Origin: JBPOFM01 sp041391925
GTDB taxonomy: Bacteria; Bacteroidota; Bacteroidia; Flavobacteriales; Flavobacteriaceae
NCBI GenBank assembly: GCA_041391925.1
Contig: JAWKNA010000004.1
Location: 1-64,000, forward strand
Direction: 5' to 3'
Length of the DNA stretch: 64,000 bases
Positions 16,961 through 24,117 of this stretch are shown piece by piece. Both the position numbers and the translations under genes were made by a program. Every line of letters starts with the position of its first letter. Position 1 is the stretch's first letter. Under the pieces are notes generated by a model. That model saw only the letters and a list, made by a program, of their open reading frames with translations, made no database searches and had not been told where the DNA came from.

Positions 16961-17584
16961 ATGATGCGTAAACTTCTGTATGTTCTGATTTTGGTGTTGA
17001 CGGTTTTATTCGCTTATCGATTTATTTTCAATGATAACGACAAAACAATTCTAAAAGAGAATTCCGCCCTGATTCAAGAACAAATCCGGAATGTCAGCAA
17101 GTTGGTGGTGACGGAAGGTCATTTCAGTCAGGTATTTACCTATAAAAATTCGAAGGCTGTATTTGCTAATCTGGTAAATGTTGAAAAGAAAGCATTGGTG
17201 GTAGTCAATGCTGATGTCACGGTTGCTTATGACTTGAGCCAAATTCAATATGAACTCGATGAAGACACCAAAACTTTAAGAATTTTAAGTATTCCGAAAG
17301 AGGAAATTACCATCAACCCTGATTTTGAGTATTACGATGTTTCAGCCGATTTTTTGAATCCGTTTGAGGCTGATGATTACAATAAAATCAAGGACAAGGT
17401 CAAAGGTCAGTTGATGAAGAAAATTGAAGCTTCAAATTTAAAGAGCAATGCCCAAAACAGGTTGATAAGCGAATTGGCAAAATTCTATATCCTGACAAAT
17501 TCTCTAGGTTGGACACTTGAATATAAAGGAGATGTCGTTAAATCTTCAGAAGAATTCCAAAAATTGGAGAATTTTAAAGACTAA
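16961..17584 (+). CDS. DUF4230-like membrane-anchored protein
   Basis: 207 residues from the ATG at 16961 (MMRKLLYVLILVLTVLFAYR); a longer frame from 16919 overlaps gldC and lacks support. One N-terminal helix anchors it, and the rest is predicted extracytoplasmic. It contains the DUF4230 pattern: VSKLVVTEGHFSQVF, KALVVVNADVTVAYDLSQI and a long C-terminal helix. Function unknown. It is the third gene of the gldBC unit, so a role in the envelope is plausible but unproven. Its stop is one base from the stop of the convergent rhodanese gene. Confidence 0.75.
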   Translation: MMRKLLYVLILVLTVLFAYRFIFNDNDKTILKENSALIQEQIRNVSKLVVTEGHFSQVFTYKNSKAVFANLVNVEKKALVVVNADVTVAYDLSQIQYELDEDTKTLRILSIPKEEITINPDFEYYDVSADFLNPFEADDYNKIKDKVKGQLMKKIEASNLKSNAQNRLISELAKFYILTNSLGWTLEYKGDVVKSSEEFQKLENFKD

Positions 17585-17585
17585 A

Positions 17586-17891
17586 CTACAGTTGGCTTTT
17601 CAAACGCAACCATCCGCCACCATTTGTGGCAATAATATTGTTGAGGTTTAAAAATTCTGCCGCTTTAGCCGAACGCACACCGCTGGCACAACAGGTAACT
17701 ACAGGCTTATTGAGTTTTTTCAATTCATCCACGCGTTTTTCGAGCTCATCAAGTGGAATATGTTTCGCATTTTCAATATGACCATTATCCCATTCCTTTT
17801 GTGTTCGAACATCGAGGATGATAGCATCTTTCGCAAGTAATTCTTTGATTTGTCGTTTTTTTACTCCGAAAATAAAATCTAAAAATCCCAT
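17586..17891 (-). CDS. rhodanese-like domain protein
   Basis: 101-residue single rhodanese domain, starting at MGFLDFIFGVKK (17891); an ATG at 17930 would add 13 residues without family support. Active-site loop VVTCCASGVRSAKAA carries the catalytic Cys in CxxGxRS form, and ILDVRTQKEWDNGHI is the conserved N-terminal block. It probably transfers sulfane sulfur in the cytoplasm. Shares its upstream region with the divergent TetR gene (47 bases). Confidence 0.88.
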   Translation of the reverse strand: MGFLDFIFGVKKRQIKELLAKDAIILDVRTQKEWDNGHIENAKHIPLDELEKRVDELKKLNKPVVTCCASGVRSAKAAEFLNLNNIIATNGGGWLRLKSQL

Positions 17892-17938
17892 AGTCTGATT
17901 TTTGTATAAATTTACAACATATCTTATCATCCAAAGTC

Positions 17939-18508
17939 TTGAAACAAGAAAATCGTAGGGAAGAAATCATTTTAACCGCAGCAAAACTCTTTAAGGAGAA
18001 AGGTTACAGTGCTGTGACTATGCGCGATTTGGCAACTGAATTGGGCATCAAAGCTGCAAGTCTATACAATCATATCAGTTCTAAACAAGATATTTTGAAA
18101 AGCATCATTATCTCGCTTGCCGAAGCCTTCACGCAAGGGATGAGTGATATCAAAAGTTCTAATGAGAGCGCTATCAATAAACTGAAGAAGATTGTGGTTT
18201 TGCACGTGCAGATAACAGCCCAGAATACCTACGGTATGGCTTCTTTGAACAATGATTGGATGCATCTGGAAAATCAGTTGGATTATTATCTTCAACTTCG
18301 GAAAAGTTACGAACGTGATTTTCTGGAAATCATCAAAACTGGTATAAAAAGCAACGAAATCATCGATTCTAATCCAGAAATCGTGATGTTCTCTATCCTC
18401 TCTACCTTGCGTTCACTTTATCTTTGGATACCAAAAAAGGATGAACTAAATCGCGAGCAATTGTCGATTGAGTTGAGCGAGGTCTTAATCAACGGAATTA
18501 ACAAATAG
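17939..18508 (+). CDS. TetR/AcrR-family regulator, probable repressor of the paa cluster
   Basis: 189 residues with an N-terminal helix-turn-helix (about 25-47; TMRDLATELGIKAASLYNHI) and an all-helical ligand domain. The start is TTG, with no in-frame ATG before the DNA-binding domain. It lies 57 bases upstream of paaE in the same direction, with a perfect 16-base palindrome between them. By analogy with PaaR-type TetR proteins it would be released from DNA by phenylacetyl-CoA. Function is inferred from context. Confidence 0.85.
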   Translation: MKQENRREEIILTAAKLFKEKGYSAVTMRDLATELGIKAASLYNHISSKQDILKSIIISLAEAFTQGMSDIKSSNESAINKLKKIVVLHVQITAQNTYGMASLNNDWMHLENQLDYYLQLRKSYERDFLEIIKTGIKSNEIIDSNPEIVMFSILSTLRSLYLWIPKKDELNREQLSIELSEVLINGINK

Positions 18509-18524
18509 TTTTCATTTAATTTTG

Positions 18525-18556
18525 TAAATTTGCCATACAAACTAACAATTGTTAGT
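18525..18556 (+). promoter_or_regulatory. paa promoter with TetR-type operator
   Basis: TAAATTTG (18525-18532) is an exact -7 box. Eight bases later begins ACTAACAATTGTTAGT (18541-18556), a perfect 16-base palindrome that would cover the transcription start. The paaE ATG is at 18566. This layout suits repression by the TetR protein encoded directly upstream. Confidence 0.75.
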
Positions 18557-18565
18557 TAAAATGAT

Positions 18566-19639
18566 ATGGCAGATTTTCACGACATAAAGGTTTCGGACAT
18601 TTATAAGGAAGCAAAGGATTGCGTGGTCATTTCCTTTGATGTTCCTGAAAACTTGAAAGAAAAATTCAAATTTGTGCAAGGTCAACACTTGACTTTGAGA
18701 AAAATCATCAATGGCGAAGACGTTAGGCGCAACTACTCGTTGTGTTCAAGTCCGTTGGACAACGAATGGAAGGTGGCGGTGAAAACCATTCGCGAAGGTG
18801 TTTTTTCAAATTTTGCCTATATCGAACTCAAAAAAGGTGATACGCTCCAAGTGATGGCGCCTCACGGCGAATTTTTCGTAGATGTAGACGTTGCCGCGAG
18901 CAATAATTATATCGCATTTGCAGCCGGAAGCGGCATCACGCCTTTGATGTCGATTATGAAAACGCATTTGCGACAGGAACCAAACAGCACGTTCAAGCTT
19001 TTCTACTTGAATAGAACCGTAAAATCCATTATCTTTAAAGAAGAAATAGAACAACTTAAAAATGAGTTCTTTGGCAGGTTCCAGGTCTTTCATTTTTTGA
19101 CAAAAGAGCATCGCGATATTCCATTTTTGAATGGTCGTTTTGACAAAGAAAAAATGCAAGTCCTGACCAAAACGTTTATCGATATCGAAGATACGGCGCA
19201 CGCGTTCATTTGCGGTCCACAAGATATGATTTTCTTGATTCGCGACGAATTGCAAGCCGCAGGACTGCCAAAGGAAAAAATTCATTACGAACTATTTTTT
19301 ACAGGCAGTTCAGAAGAGGAAAATAAAAGAATTGCCGAAGTCCTCGAACAGAGAATCGACGGCACAAAAGTTACCATTATTGATGGCGGCAAAGAGTTCC
19401 ATTTCATTATGGATGAAGATTTTGACAATATTCTCGATGGTGCCTTGGCAGCTGGTGCCGATTTGCCTTTCGCCTGCAAAGGTGGTGTTTGCAGCACCTG
19501 CAAATGTCAGGTCAAGGAAGGCTCTGTAAAGATGAAAAAGAATTACGCTTTAGAGGATAAGGAAGTCGAGCAAAACTATGTATTGAGCTGTCAAGCGGTT
19601 CCCACGAGCGAAAGCGTGGTTGTTGATTTCGACGTGTAA
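18566..19639 (+). CDS. paaE: phenylacetyl-CoA epoxidase reductase subunit PaaE
   Basis: Passes electrons from NADPH through FAD and a plant-type [2Fe-2S] cluster to the PaaA di-iron site. 357 residues: FAD domain (RRNYSLCSSPLDNEWKVAVK near 54), NAD(P) domain (AAGSGITPLMSIMKTHL near 119; FICGPQDMIF near 214) and a C-terminal ferredoxin domain with the cluster cysteines in FACKGGVCSTCKCQV plus VLSCQAV. First gene behind the operator. In Proteobacteria paaE follows paaD; here it leads the cluster and is separated from paaA by a dispersed repeat. Confidence 0.95.
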   Translation: MADFHDIKVSDIYKEAKDCVVISFDVPENLKEKFKFVQGQHLTLRKIINGEDVRRNYSLCSSPLDNEWKVAVKTIREGVFSNFAYIELKKGDTLQVMAPHGEFFVDVDVAASNNYIAFAAGSGITPLMSIMKTHLRQEPNSTFKLFYLNRTVKSIIFKEEIEQLKNEFFGRFQVFHFLTKEHRDIPFLNGRFDKEKMQVLTKTFIDIEDTAHAFICGPQDMIFLIRDELQAAGLPKEKIHYELFFTGSSEEENKRIAEVLEQRIDGTKVTIIDGGKEFHFIMDEDFDNILDGALAAGADLPFACKGGVCSTCKCQVKEGSVKMKKNYALEDKEVEQNYVLSCQAVPTSESVVVDFDV

Positions 19640-19654
19640 AATTAAAATATTGAT

Positions 19655-19736
19655 TTGGGCGTTACCCTAAAGGGTCAGGCTGTCGGCAGTCGCTCTCTGC
19701 GAGGAGCTCCAACAATGCCTCCATCCTTAACGCAGC
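19655..19736 (+). repeat. dispersed repeat R1 (GGGCGTTACC...TAACGC family)
   Basis: Starts GGGCGTTACC and ends ATCCTTAACGCAG, so GCGTTA and TAACGC form short inverted ends. Positions 19683-19721 are identical over 39 bases to 32328-32366 in R2. GC content is much higher than in the surrounding DNA. It sits between paaE and paaA. Confidence 0.85.
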
Positions 19737-19760
19737 TAAAGATAAAATTGAAGTTTCACC

Positions 19761-19795
19761 AGCTAAAAGCAAATAGCTAATAGCCAAAAGCTAAT
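19761..19795 (+). repeat. heptamer tract G (AGCNAAW x5)
   Basis: Five consecutive 7-base units AGCTAAA, AGCAAAT, AGCTAAT, AGCCAAA, AGCTAAT end 4 bases before the paaA start codon. No inverted partner arm is visible upstream, where R1 lies. Same type of tract as those at 20.8, 21.2, 23.7, 25.3, 27.1, 30.8 and 31.6 kb but with its own word. Confidence 0.75.
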
Positions 19796-19799
19796 AAAA

Positions 19800-20756
19800 A
19801 TGAGTGAAGAACAAATAAAAAATTTAGAGAAACAGTTCGAAGAACGTATCGCAAGAGACGAAAAAATCGAACCGAAAGACTGGATGCCAGAAAAGTACCG
19901 TCAAACGCATATTAGGCAAATGTCGCAGCACGCACATTCCGAAATCGTTGGGATGCTCCCTGAAGGCAACTGGATAACCCGAGCACCTTCATTACGAAGA
20001 AAAGTCGCTTTATTGGCGAAAGTTCAAGATGAAGCGGGCCACGGATTGTATCTCTATTCCGCAACCGAAACCTTGGGCATTTCCCGAGATGAATTGTATG
20101 AACAATTGCATACAGGTAAGGCAAAATATTCCTCCATTTTCAATTATCCAACATTGACTTGGGCAGATATGGGAGCCATTGGTTGGTTGGTCGATGGTGC
20201 TGCCATCATCAATCAAGTGCCATTGTGCAGCACTTCTTACGGACCGTATGCACGAGCGATGATTCGTGTGTGCAAGGAAGAAAGTTTTCACCAACGTCAA
20301 GGTTATGAAATAATGATAAAATTGGCAAACGGCACACCGGAGCAGAAAGAAATGGCACAAGATGCACTCAACCGTTGGTGGTGGCCAAGTTTGATGATGT
20401 TAGGTCCTACTGATGACCAATCGGTACATACCGAACAGTCGATGAAATGGAAATTGAAACGAAAATCAAACGATGAATTACGTCAACAGTTCATTGACCA
20501 AACCGTTCCACAAGCGGATTTGATTGGCTTGACCATTCCAGACCCAGATTTAAAATGGAATGAAGAGCGTCAAAGCTATGATTTCGGCGAAATTGATTGG
20601 GATGAATTTTGGCAAGTTGTCAAAGGCCACGGACCAATGAATAAAGAACGAATGAAAGCCAGAGTAGGTGCTTGGGAACGCGGCGAATGGGTTCGTGATG
20701 CGGCAATGGCTTATGCTGAAAAACAACAAGATAGAAAAGAAAAGCAAGCAATTTAG
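19800..20756 (+). CDS. paaA: phenylacetyl-CoA 1,2-epoxidase catalytic subunit PaaA
   Basis: Di-iron oxygenase subunit that epoxidises the ring of phenylacetyl-CoA. 318 residues, usual length. Iron-ligand motifs DEAGHGLYLYS (about 78-88) and EESFHQRQGYE (about 160-170) are intact. RQMSQHAHSEIVGMLPEGNW and WWPSLMMLGPTDDQS are typical PaaA segments. Cytoplasmic, in complex with PaaC (structural), PaaB and the reductase PaaE. Preceded by heptamer tract G. Confidence 0.97.
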   Translation: MSEEQIKNLEKQFEERIARDEKIEPKDWMPEKYRQTHIRQMSQHAHSEIVGMLPEGNWITRAPSLRRKVALLAKVQDEAGHGLYLYSATETLGISRDELYEQLHTGKAKYSSIFNYPTLTWADMGAIGWLVDGAAIINQVPLCSTSYGPYARAMIRVCKEESFHQRQGYEIMIKLANGTPEQKEMAQDALNRWWWPSLMMLGPTDDQSVHTEQSMKWKLKRKSNDELRQQFIDQTVPQADLIGLTIPDPDLKWNEERQSYDFGEIDWDEFWQVVKGHGPMNKERMKARVGAWERGEWVRDAAMAYAEKQQDRKEKQAI

Positions 20757-20823
20757 AACTTGAACCTGAAATTGAATTTGAAGTAAAACCATTCAAGTTC
20801 CATTTCGATTTCAACTTCAATTT
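20756..20823 (+). repeat. gene-less inverted-arm element C (hexamer GAANNN)
   Basis: Left arm, 20756-20785: five hexamers GAACTT, GAACCT, GAAATT, GAATTT, GAAGTA in phase. Right arm, 20789-20818 plus an AATTT extension: on the minus strand GAAGTT, GAAATC, GAAATG, GAACTT, GAATGG. The arms are inverted and separated by only three bases. The first unit uses the last base of the paaA stop codon. Confidence 0.8.
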
Positions 20824-20835
20824 AATTAAGATATT

Positions 20836-21126
20836 ATGTCTGATAAAAAAAATTGGCCTTTATGGGAGGTCTTCGTAAGAAGCAAAAACGGATTGGAACA
20901 TCGTCATTTTGGAAGTCTTCACGCTGCTGATGCGGAAATGGCCTTGGAAAATGCACGTGACGTTTACACCAGGAGAAATGAAGGTGTAAGCATTTGGGTT
21001 GTAGAATCTAAAAATATTACCGCTTCAAATCCAGAGCATAACGGAGAACTTTTTGAACCAGCTCAAGATAAAGTCTATCGTCATCCCACGTTTTACGATT
21101 TGCCTGACGAAGTAAAACATATGTAG
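20836..21126 (+). CDS. paaB: phenylacetyl-CoA epoxidase subunit PaaB
   Basis: Small 96-residue subunit of the ring epoxidase; known to bridge PaaAC heterodimers. Conserved LWEVFVRSKNGLEHRHFGSL at the N-terminus, ALENARDVYTRRNEG and VVESKNITAS. Separated from paaA by element C and from paaC by element D, whereas these genes normally abut. Confidence 0.96.
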   Translation: MSDKKNWPLWEVFVRSKNGLEHRHFGSLHAADAEMALENARDVYTRRNEGVSIWVVESKNITASNPEHNGELFEPAQDKVYRHPTFYDLPDEVKHM

Positions 21127-21128
21127 AA

Positions 21129-21206
21129 GATTTGAAGATTTAAGACTGAAGATTTTTGATTTTAGAAGTTCAAAAATCAGCAATCAAAAATCGGGAATCA
21201 ACAATA
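21129..21206 (+). repeat. gene-less inverted-arm element D (heptamer GATTnnn)
   Basis: Left arm: GATT/GACT at 21129, 21137, 21144, 21151, 21158, then GAAG at 21165, period 7 after one 8-base step. Right arm: AATC (reverse of GATT) at 21175, 21182, 21189, 21196, then AATA at 21203, period 7. The junction GATTTTAGAAGTTC (21158-21171) recurs exactly in element F (31638-31651). Confidence 0.75.
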
Positions 21207-21215
21207 GATGATTAA

Positions 21216-21971
21216 ATGAAAAATTCAAATTTATATCAATACATCCTGCAAATAGCCGACAATTCCCTGATTCTCGGTCAGCGAATGGGTGAGCTTTGTG
21301 GTCACGGTCCAAGTTTGGAAACAGACATTGCCTGTACCAATATTTCCTTGGATTTGTTCGGCCAAGTGCGAAGCTATTATCAATATGCTGCCAAAATTGC
21401 TGCTGACGGACGCACCGAAGATGATATTGCAATGTTGCGCAAGGAACGGGATTATCTGAATGTTCTTCTTGTGGAGCAACCCAATACCAATTTTGGTTAT
21501 ACGATGGCGAGACAATTTCTATTTGACCTATTTCATCTACTGTTTTTAAAAGAACTTGAGAAGAGCAAGGATTTGACACTTTCTGCAATCGCTACAAAGT
21601 CAATAAAAGAAGTGACGTATCATCAACGTTTGTCTTCAGATTGGATAAAACGTTTGGGTGATGGTACAGAAGAAAGTCACGAAAGAATTCAAACTGCCAT
21701 AGATGATTTATGGACCTACACAGACGAGCTTTTTCGTTTATCAGAAGTTGATGAAGCGATGCTTAAAGAAGGTGTTGCTGTGGATATTTCGAAATTAAAA
21801 AATGACTATTACCAAAAAGTATCAGATATTTTAGAGGAAGCCACCTTAAAAGTTCCAGAATCAAAATATTTCCAAAAAGGAGGAAAACAAGGCATTCATA
21901 CAGAACATATGGGTTATCTACTTGCCGATTTACAATATATGCAAAGAGCTTATCCAAATATGGAGTGGTAA
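21216..21971 (+). CDS. paaC: phenylacetyl-CoA epoxidase structural subunit PaaC
   Basis: 251-residue ferritin-like partner of PaaA; in this family the di-iron site is degenerate and the subunit is structural. Recognised by YILQIADNSLILGQRMGELC, GPSLETDIACTNISLDLFGQ and TYHQRLSSDWIKRLGDGTEE. Start ATG at 21216 lies right after element D. Four bases separate it from paaD. Confidence 0.96.
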   Translation: MKNSNLYQYILQIADNSLILGQRMGELCGHGPSLETDIACTNISLDLFGQVRSYYQYAAKIAADGRTEDDIAMLRKERDYLNVLLVEQPNTNFGYTMARQFLFDLFHLLFLKELEKSKDLTLSAIATKSIKEVTYHQRLSSDWIKRLGDGTEESHERIQTAIDDLWTYTDELFRLSEVDEAMLKEGVAVDISKLKNDYYQKVSDILEEATLKVPESKYFQKGGKQGIHTEHMGYLLADLQYMQRAYPNMEW

Positions 21972-21974
21972 TCT

Positions 21975-22475
21975 ATGACGATAACAGAACAACATATAGA
22001 CAAACTCTTAATCCCAATTTTGGAGCAAGTTTCTGACCCAGAAATTCCAGTGCTTTCCATTATGGATATGGGTGTTGTACGTTCTGCAATCATTGAAAAT
22101 GGCATTGCAAAAATTGAAATCACACCAACGTATAGTGGTTGTCCTGCGATGGATGTCATAGGTGATGATATCAAAAAAGCTCTAAAAGAAGCTGGTTACG
22201 AATCAGAAATTGATTTGATTTTGTCTCCTGCTTGGACCACTGATTGGATAACGCCAAAAGGAAGAAAAGCTTTGGAAGATTACGGTATCGCTGCACCTTT
22301 GGAAGCAGAAGCCGACAAAGAAGCGCTTTTAGGAGATAAAAAAATAGTAAAATGTACTAATTGTGGTTCCACAAACACACGATTGGTCAGTCAATTTGGT
22401 TCTACGGCTTGCAAGGCGCAATTTCAGTGTAACGATTGCCAAGAGCCTTTTGATTATTTTAAATGTTTGAAATAA
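21975..22475 (+). CDS. paaD: phenylacetate degradation protein PaaD (DUF59, Fe-S assembly type)
   Basis: 166 residues. An N-terminal MIP18/DUF59 domain (VSDPEIPVLSIMDMGVVR, YSGCPAMDVI) resembles proteins that help assemble iron-sulfur or di-iron centres. A C-terminal zinc ribbon has four Cys in CTNCGSTNTR and CNDCQEPF with a nearby CKAQFQ. It probably matures the epoxidase. Tightly coupled to paaC. Confidence 0.94.
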   Translation: MTITEQHIDKLLIPILEQVSDPEIPVLSIMDMGVVRSAIIENGIAKIEITPTYSGCPAMDVIGDDIKKALKEAGYESEIDLILSPAWTTDWITPKGRKALEDYGIAAPLEAEADKEALLGDKKIVKCTNCGSTNTRLVSQFGSTACKAQFQCNDCQEPFDYFKCLK

Positions 22476-22481
22476 AAATTT

Positions 22482-22862
22482 ATGGATAAATCTTCAATGT
22501 TAGGATTGCGAACCGTTGTGTATATGGTTGATGATTTGGAAAAAGCCAAACAATGGTATATGAAAGCCTTTAATGCCAAACCTTATTATGACACACCGTA
22601 TTATGTGGGTTTTAACATTGCAGGCTATGAGTTGGGATTGCATCCAAAGGAAAAAGCGCAAGGTATTGATAATGGTACCGTTTTATCTTACTGGGGCGTT
22701 GAAGATGTTCATAAAACCTATAAAAACTTAATCGATTTAGGCGCAACCAAACACGAAGAGCCAAATAATGTGGGAGGCGAAATTGTACTTGCAACCGTTT
22801 ATGACCCTTGGAAAAATATCATCGGTATCATCTATAATCCTGAATTTAAACTTCCAAATTAA
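22482..22862 (+). CDS. VOC-superfamily (glyoxalase/bleomycin-resistance-like) protein
   Basis: 126 residues with the paired beta-alpha-beta-beta-beta modules of the VOC fold: RTVVYMVDDLEKAKQWYMKA and later VLSYWGVEDVHKTYKNLIDL. Possible metal ligands are His in LGLHPKE and Glu in NVGGEIVLATVYDP. It lies 6 bases after paaD and 3 before paaG, so it is part of the operon, although it is not in the classical paa set. A CoA-ester or toxic-intermediate role is a guess. Confidence 0.8.
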   Translation: MDKSSMLGLRTVVYMVDDLEKAKQWYMKAFNAKPYYDTPYYVGFNIAGYELGLHPKEKAQGIDNGTVLSYWGVEDVHKTYKNLIDLGATKHEEPNNVGGEIVLATVYDPWKNIIGIIYNPEFKLPN

Positions 22863-22865
22863 TTT

Positions 22866-23645
22866 ATGAGCTCTATTCTTTTAAAAATTGAAAATAATAT
22901 TGCGACTGTCACGCTCAACCGACCAGAAGTCTTCAATAGTTTTAATCGTGAGATGGCGTTAAGGCTTCAAGATACTTTAGACTCTTGTGAGAAAGATGAG
23001 CAAGTTCGCGCAATCGTCCTTACAGGAAATGGAAAGGCTTTTTGTGCTGGACAAGATTTGAAGGAAGTGACTTCGCCCGAACTCAATCCTGGATTTAAAA
23101 AAATCTTGGATGAACATTACAACCCGATTATTTCAAGAATCAGAAATATCAAAAAACCAGTTGTTGCAGCAGTAAATGGTGTTGCTGCAGGAGCAGGAGC
23201 TAATATTGCATTGGCTTGTGATGTTGTGGTTGCACACGAGAATGTCAGTTTTATTCAGGCATTTAGTTTGATTGGTTTGATTCCCGATAGCGCTGGCACA
23301 TTCTTTTTACCGAGACTGATTGGTTTTCAAAAAGCATCAGCTTTGGCGATGTTGGGTGATAAAATTTCCGCAGAAGAGGCCGAACGTATGGGAATGATTT
23401 ACAAAGTGATTCCTCAAGAAAACTTCGAAAGCGAAGTTGAAAAATTGGCCTTCAAATTAGCTATTTTACCGACTCTTGCATTGGGAAAAATGAAAGATGC
23501 CTTGAATCAGTCACTGACCAATAATTTGGAACAACAACTGAAATTGGAATCAAAATTACAGATTGAAGCCGCACAAACCGAAGACTATGCAGAAGGCGTG
23601 GCAGCATTTGTAGAAAAAAGAAAGCCTAATTTTAAAGGGAAATAA
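22866..23645 (+). CDS. paaG: ring-1,2-epoxyphenylacetyl-CoA isomerase PaaG (crotonase family)
   Basis: Converts the epoxide to oxepin-CoA and also acts on later double-bond isomers. 259 residues, crotonase fold. Oxyanion-hole segments GKAFCAGQDLKE (about 57-68) and NGVAAGAGANIALACD (about 103-118), and the catalytic Asp in GLIPDSAGTFFLPR. The Asp with no Glu at the usual hydratase position suits PaaG rather than PaaF. Start ATG at 22866. Confidence 0.92.
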   Translation: MSSILLKIENNIATVTLNRPEVFNSFNREMALRLQDTLDSCEKDEQVRAIVLTGNGKAFCAGQDLKEVTSPELNPGFKKILDEHYNPIISRIRNIKKPVVAAVNGVAAGAGANIALACDVVVAHENVSFIQAFSLIGLIPDSAGTFFLPRLIGFQKASALAMLGDKISAEEAERMGMIYKVIPQENFESEVEKLAFKLAILPTLALGKMKDALNQSLTNNLEQQLKLESKLQIEAAQTEDYAEGVAAFVEKRKPNFKGK

Positions 23646-23649
23646 TATC

Positions 23650-24110
23650 GAACACTGAACTGAAGAATAACGAACAACGAATTTTTAAAATGGGAAACTA
23701 TAAATATGATTTGGAAGAACGATTGATTCAGTTTGCAGTCGATGTCATTTTAATCTGTGGGAAGATTGATGGTAGTTTCGCTTCTCAACATCTTTCAAAA
23801 CAATTGATTCGCTCTGCAACCGCTTCTGCACTTAATTATGGTGAAGCTCAAAGCGCAGAATCCGCAAGGGATTTTCTACACAAGATGAAGTTGTGTTTAA
23901 AGGAATTGAGAGAATCATTGGTAAATTTGAAAATACAAAAAGGAGCGGAGTTAATACAAAATATTGAAAAGTTGGAAATATTGATGAAGGAGAATAATGA
24001 GCTGATAGCAATTTTTGTTTCAAGTATCAAAACATCAAAAATCAAAAATAACATTCAATGATATGAATATATACAAGAATGTAAACTTCAATATTCGTTA
24101 TTCAAAATTC
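23650..24110 (+). mobile_element. inverted-arm element A carrying a four-helix-bundle gene
   Basis: Left arm 23650-23685: GAACACT, GAACTGA, one extra A, GAATAAC, GAACAAC, GAATTTT. Right arm 24083-24110 read on the minus strand: GAATTTT, GAATAAC, GAATATT, GAAGTTT. The unit is GAANNNN; GAATAACGAA is exactly shared in inverted orientation (23665-23674 and 24094-24103). The arms bracket one gene (23690-24061). It lies between paaG and paaH. Mobility is inferred from the architecture; no transposase is present. Confidence 0.6.
23690..24061 (+). CDS. four-helix-bundle protein (S23/23S rRNA intervening-sequence family)
   Basis: 123 residues, nearly all helical. Family signature is the segment LSKQLIRSATASALNYGEAQ (about 34-53) and CLKELRESLVNLKI (about 70-83). 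This family was first seen as the protein encoded in 23S rRNA intervening sequences and shares its fold with the Avd accessory proteins of diversity-generating retroelements. No reverse transcriptase or variable repeat is nearby. Its biochemical function is unknown. It splits paaG from paaH and is framed by the arms of element A. Confidence 0.85.
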   Translation: MGNYKYDLEERLIQFAVDVILICGKIDGSFASQHLSKQLIRSATASALNYGEAQSAESARDFLHKMKLCLKELRESLVNLKIQKGAELIQNIEKLEILMKENNELIAIFVSSIKTSKIKNNIQ

Positions 24111-24117
24111 TATATTT

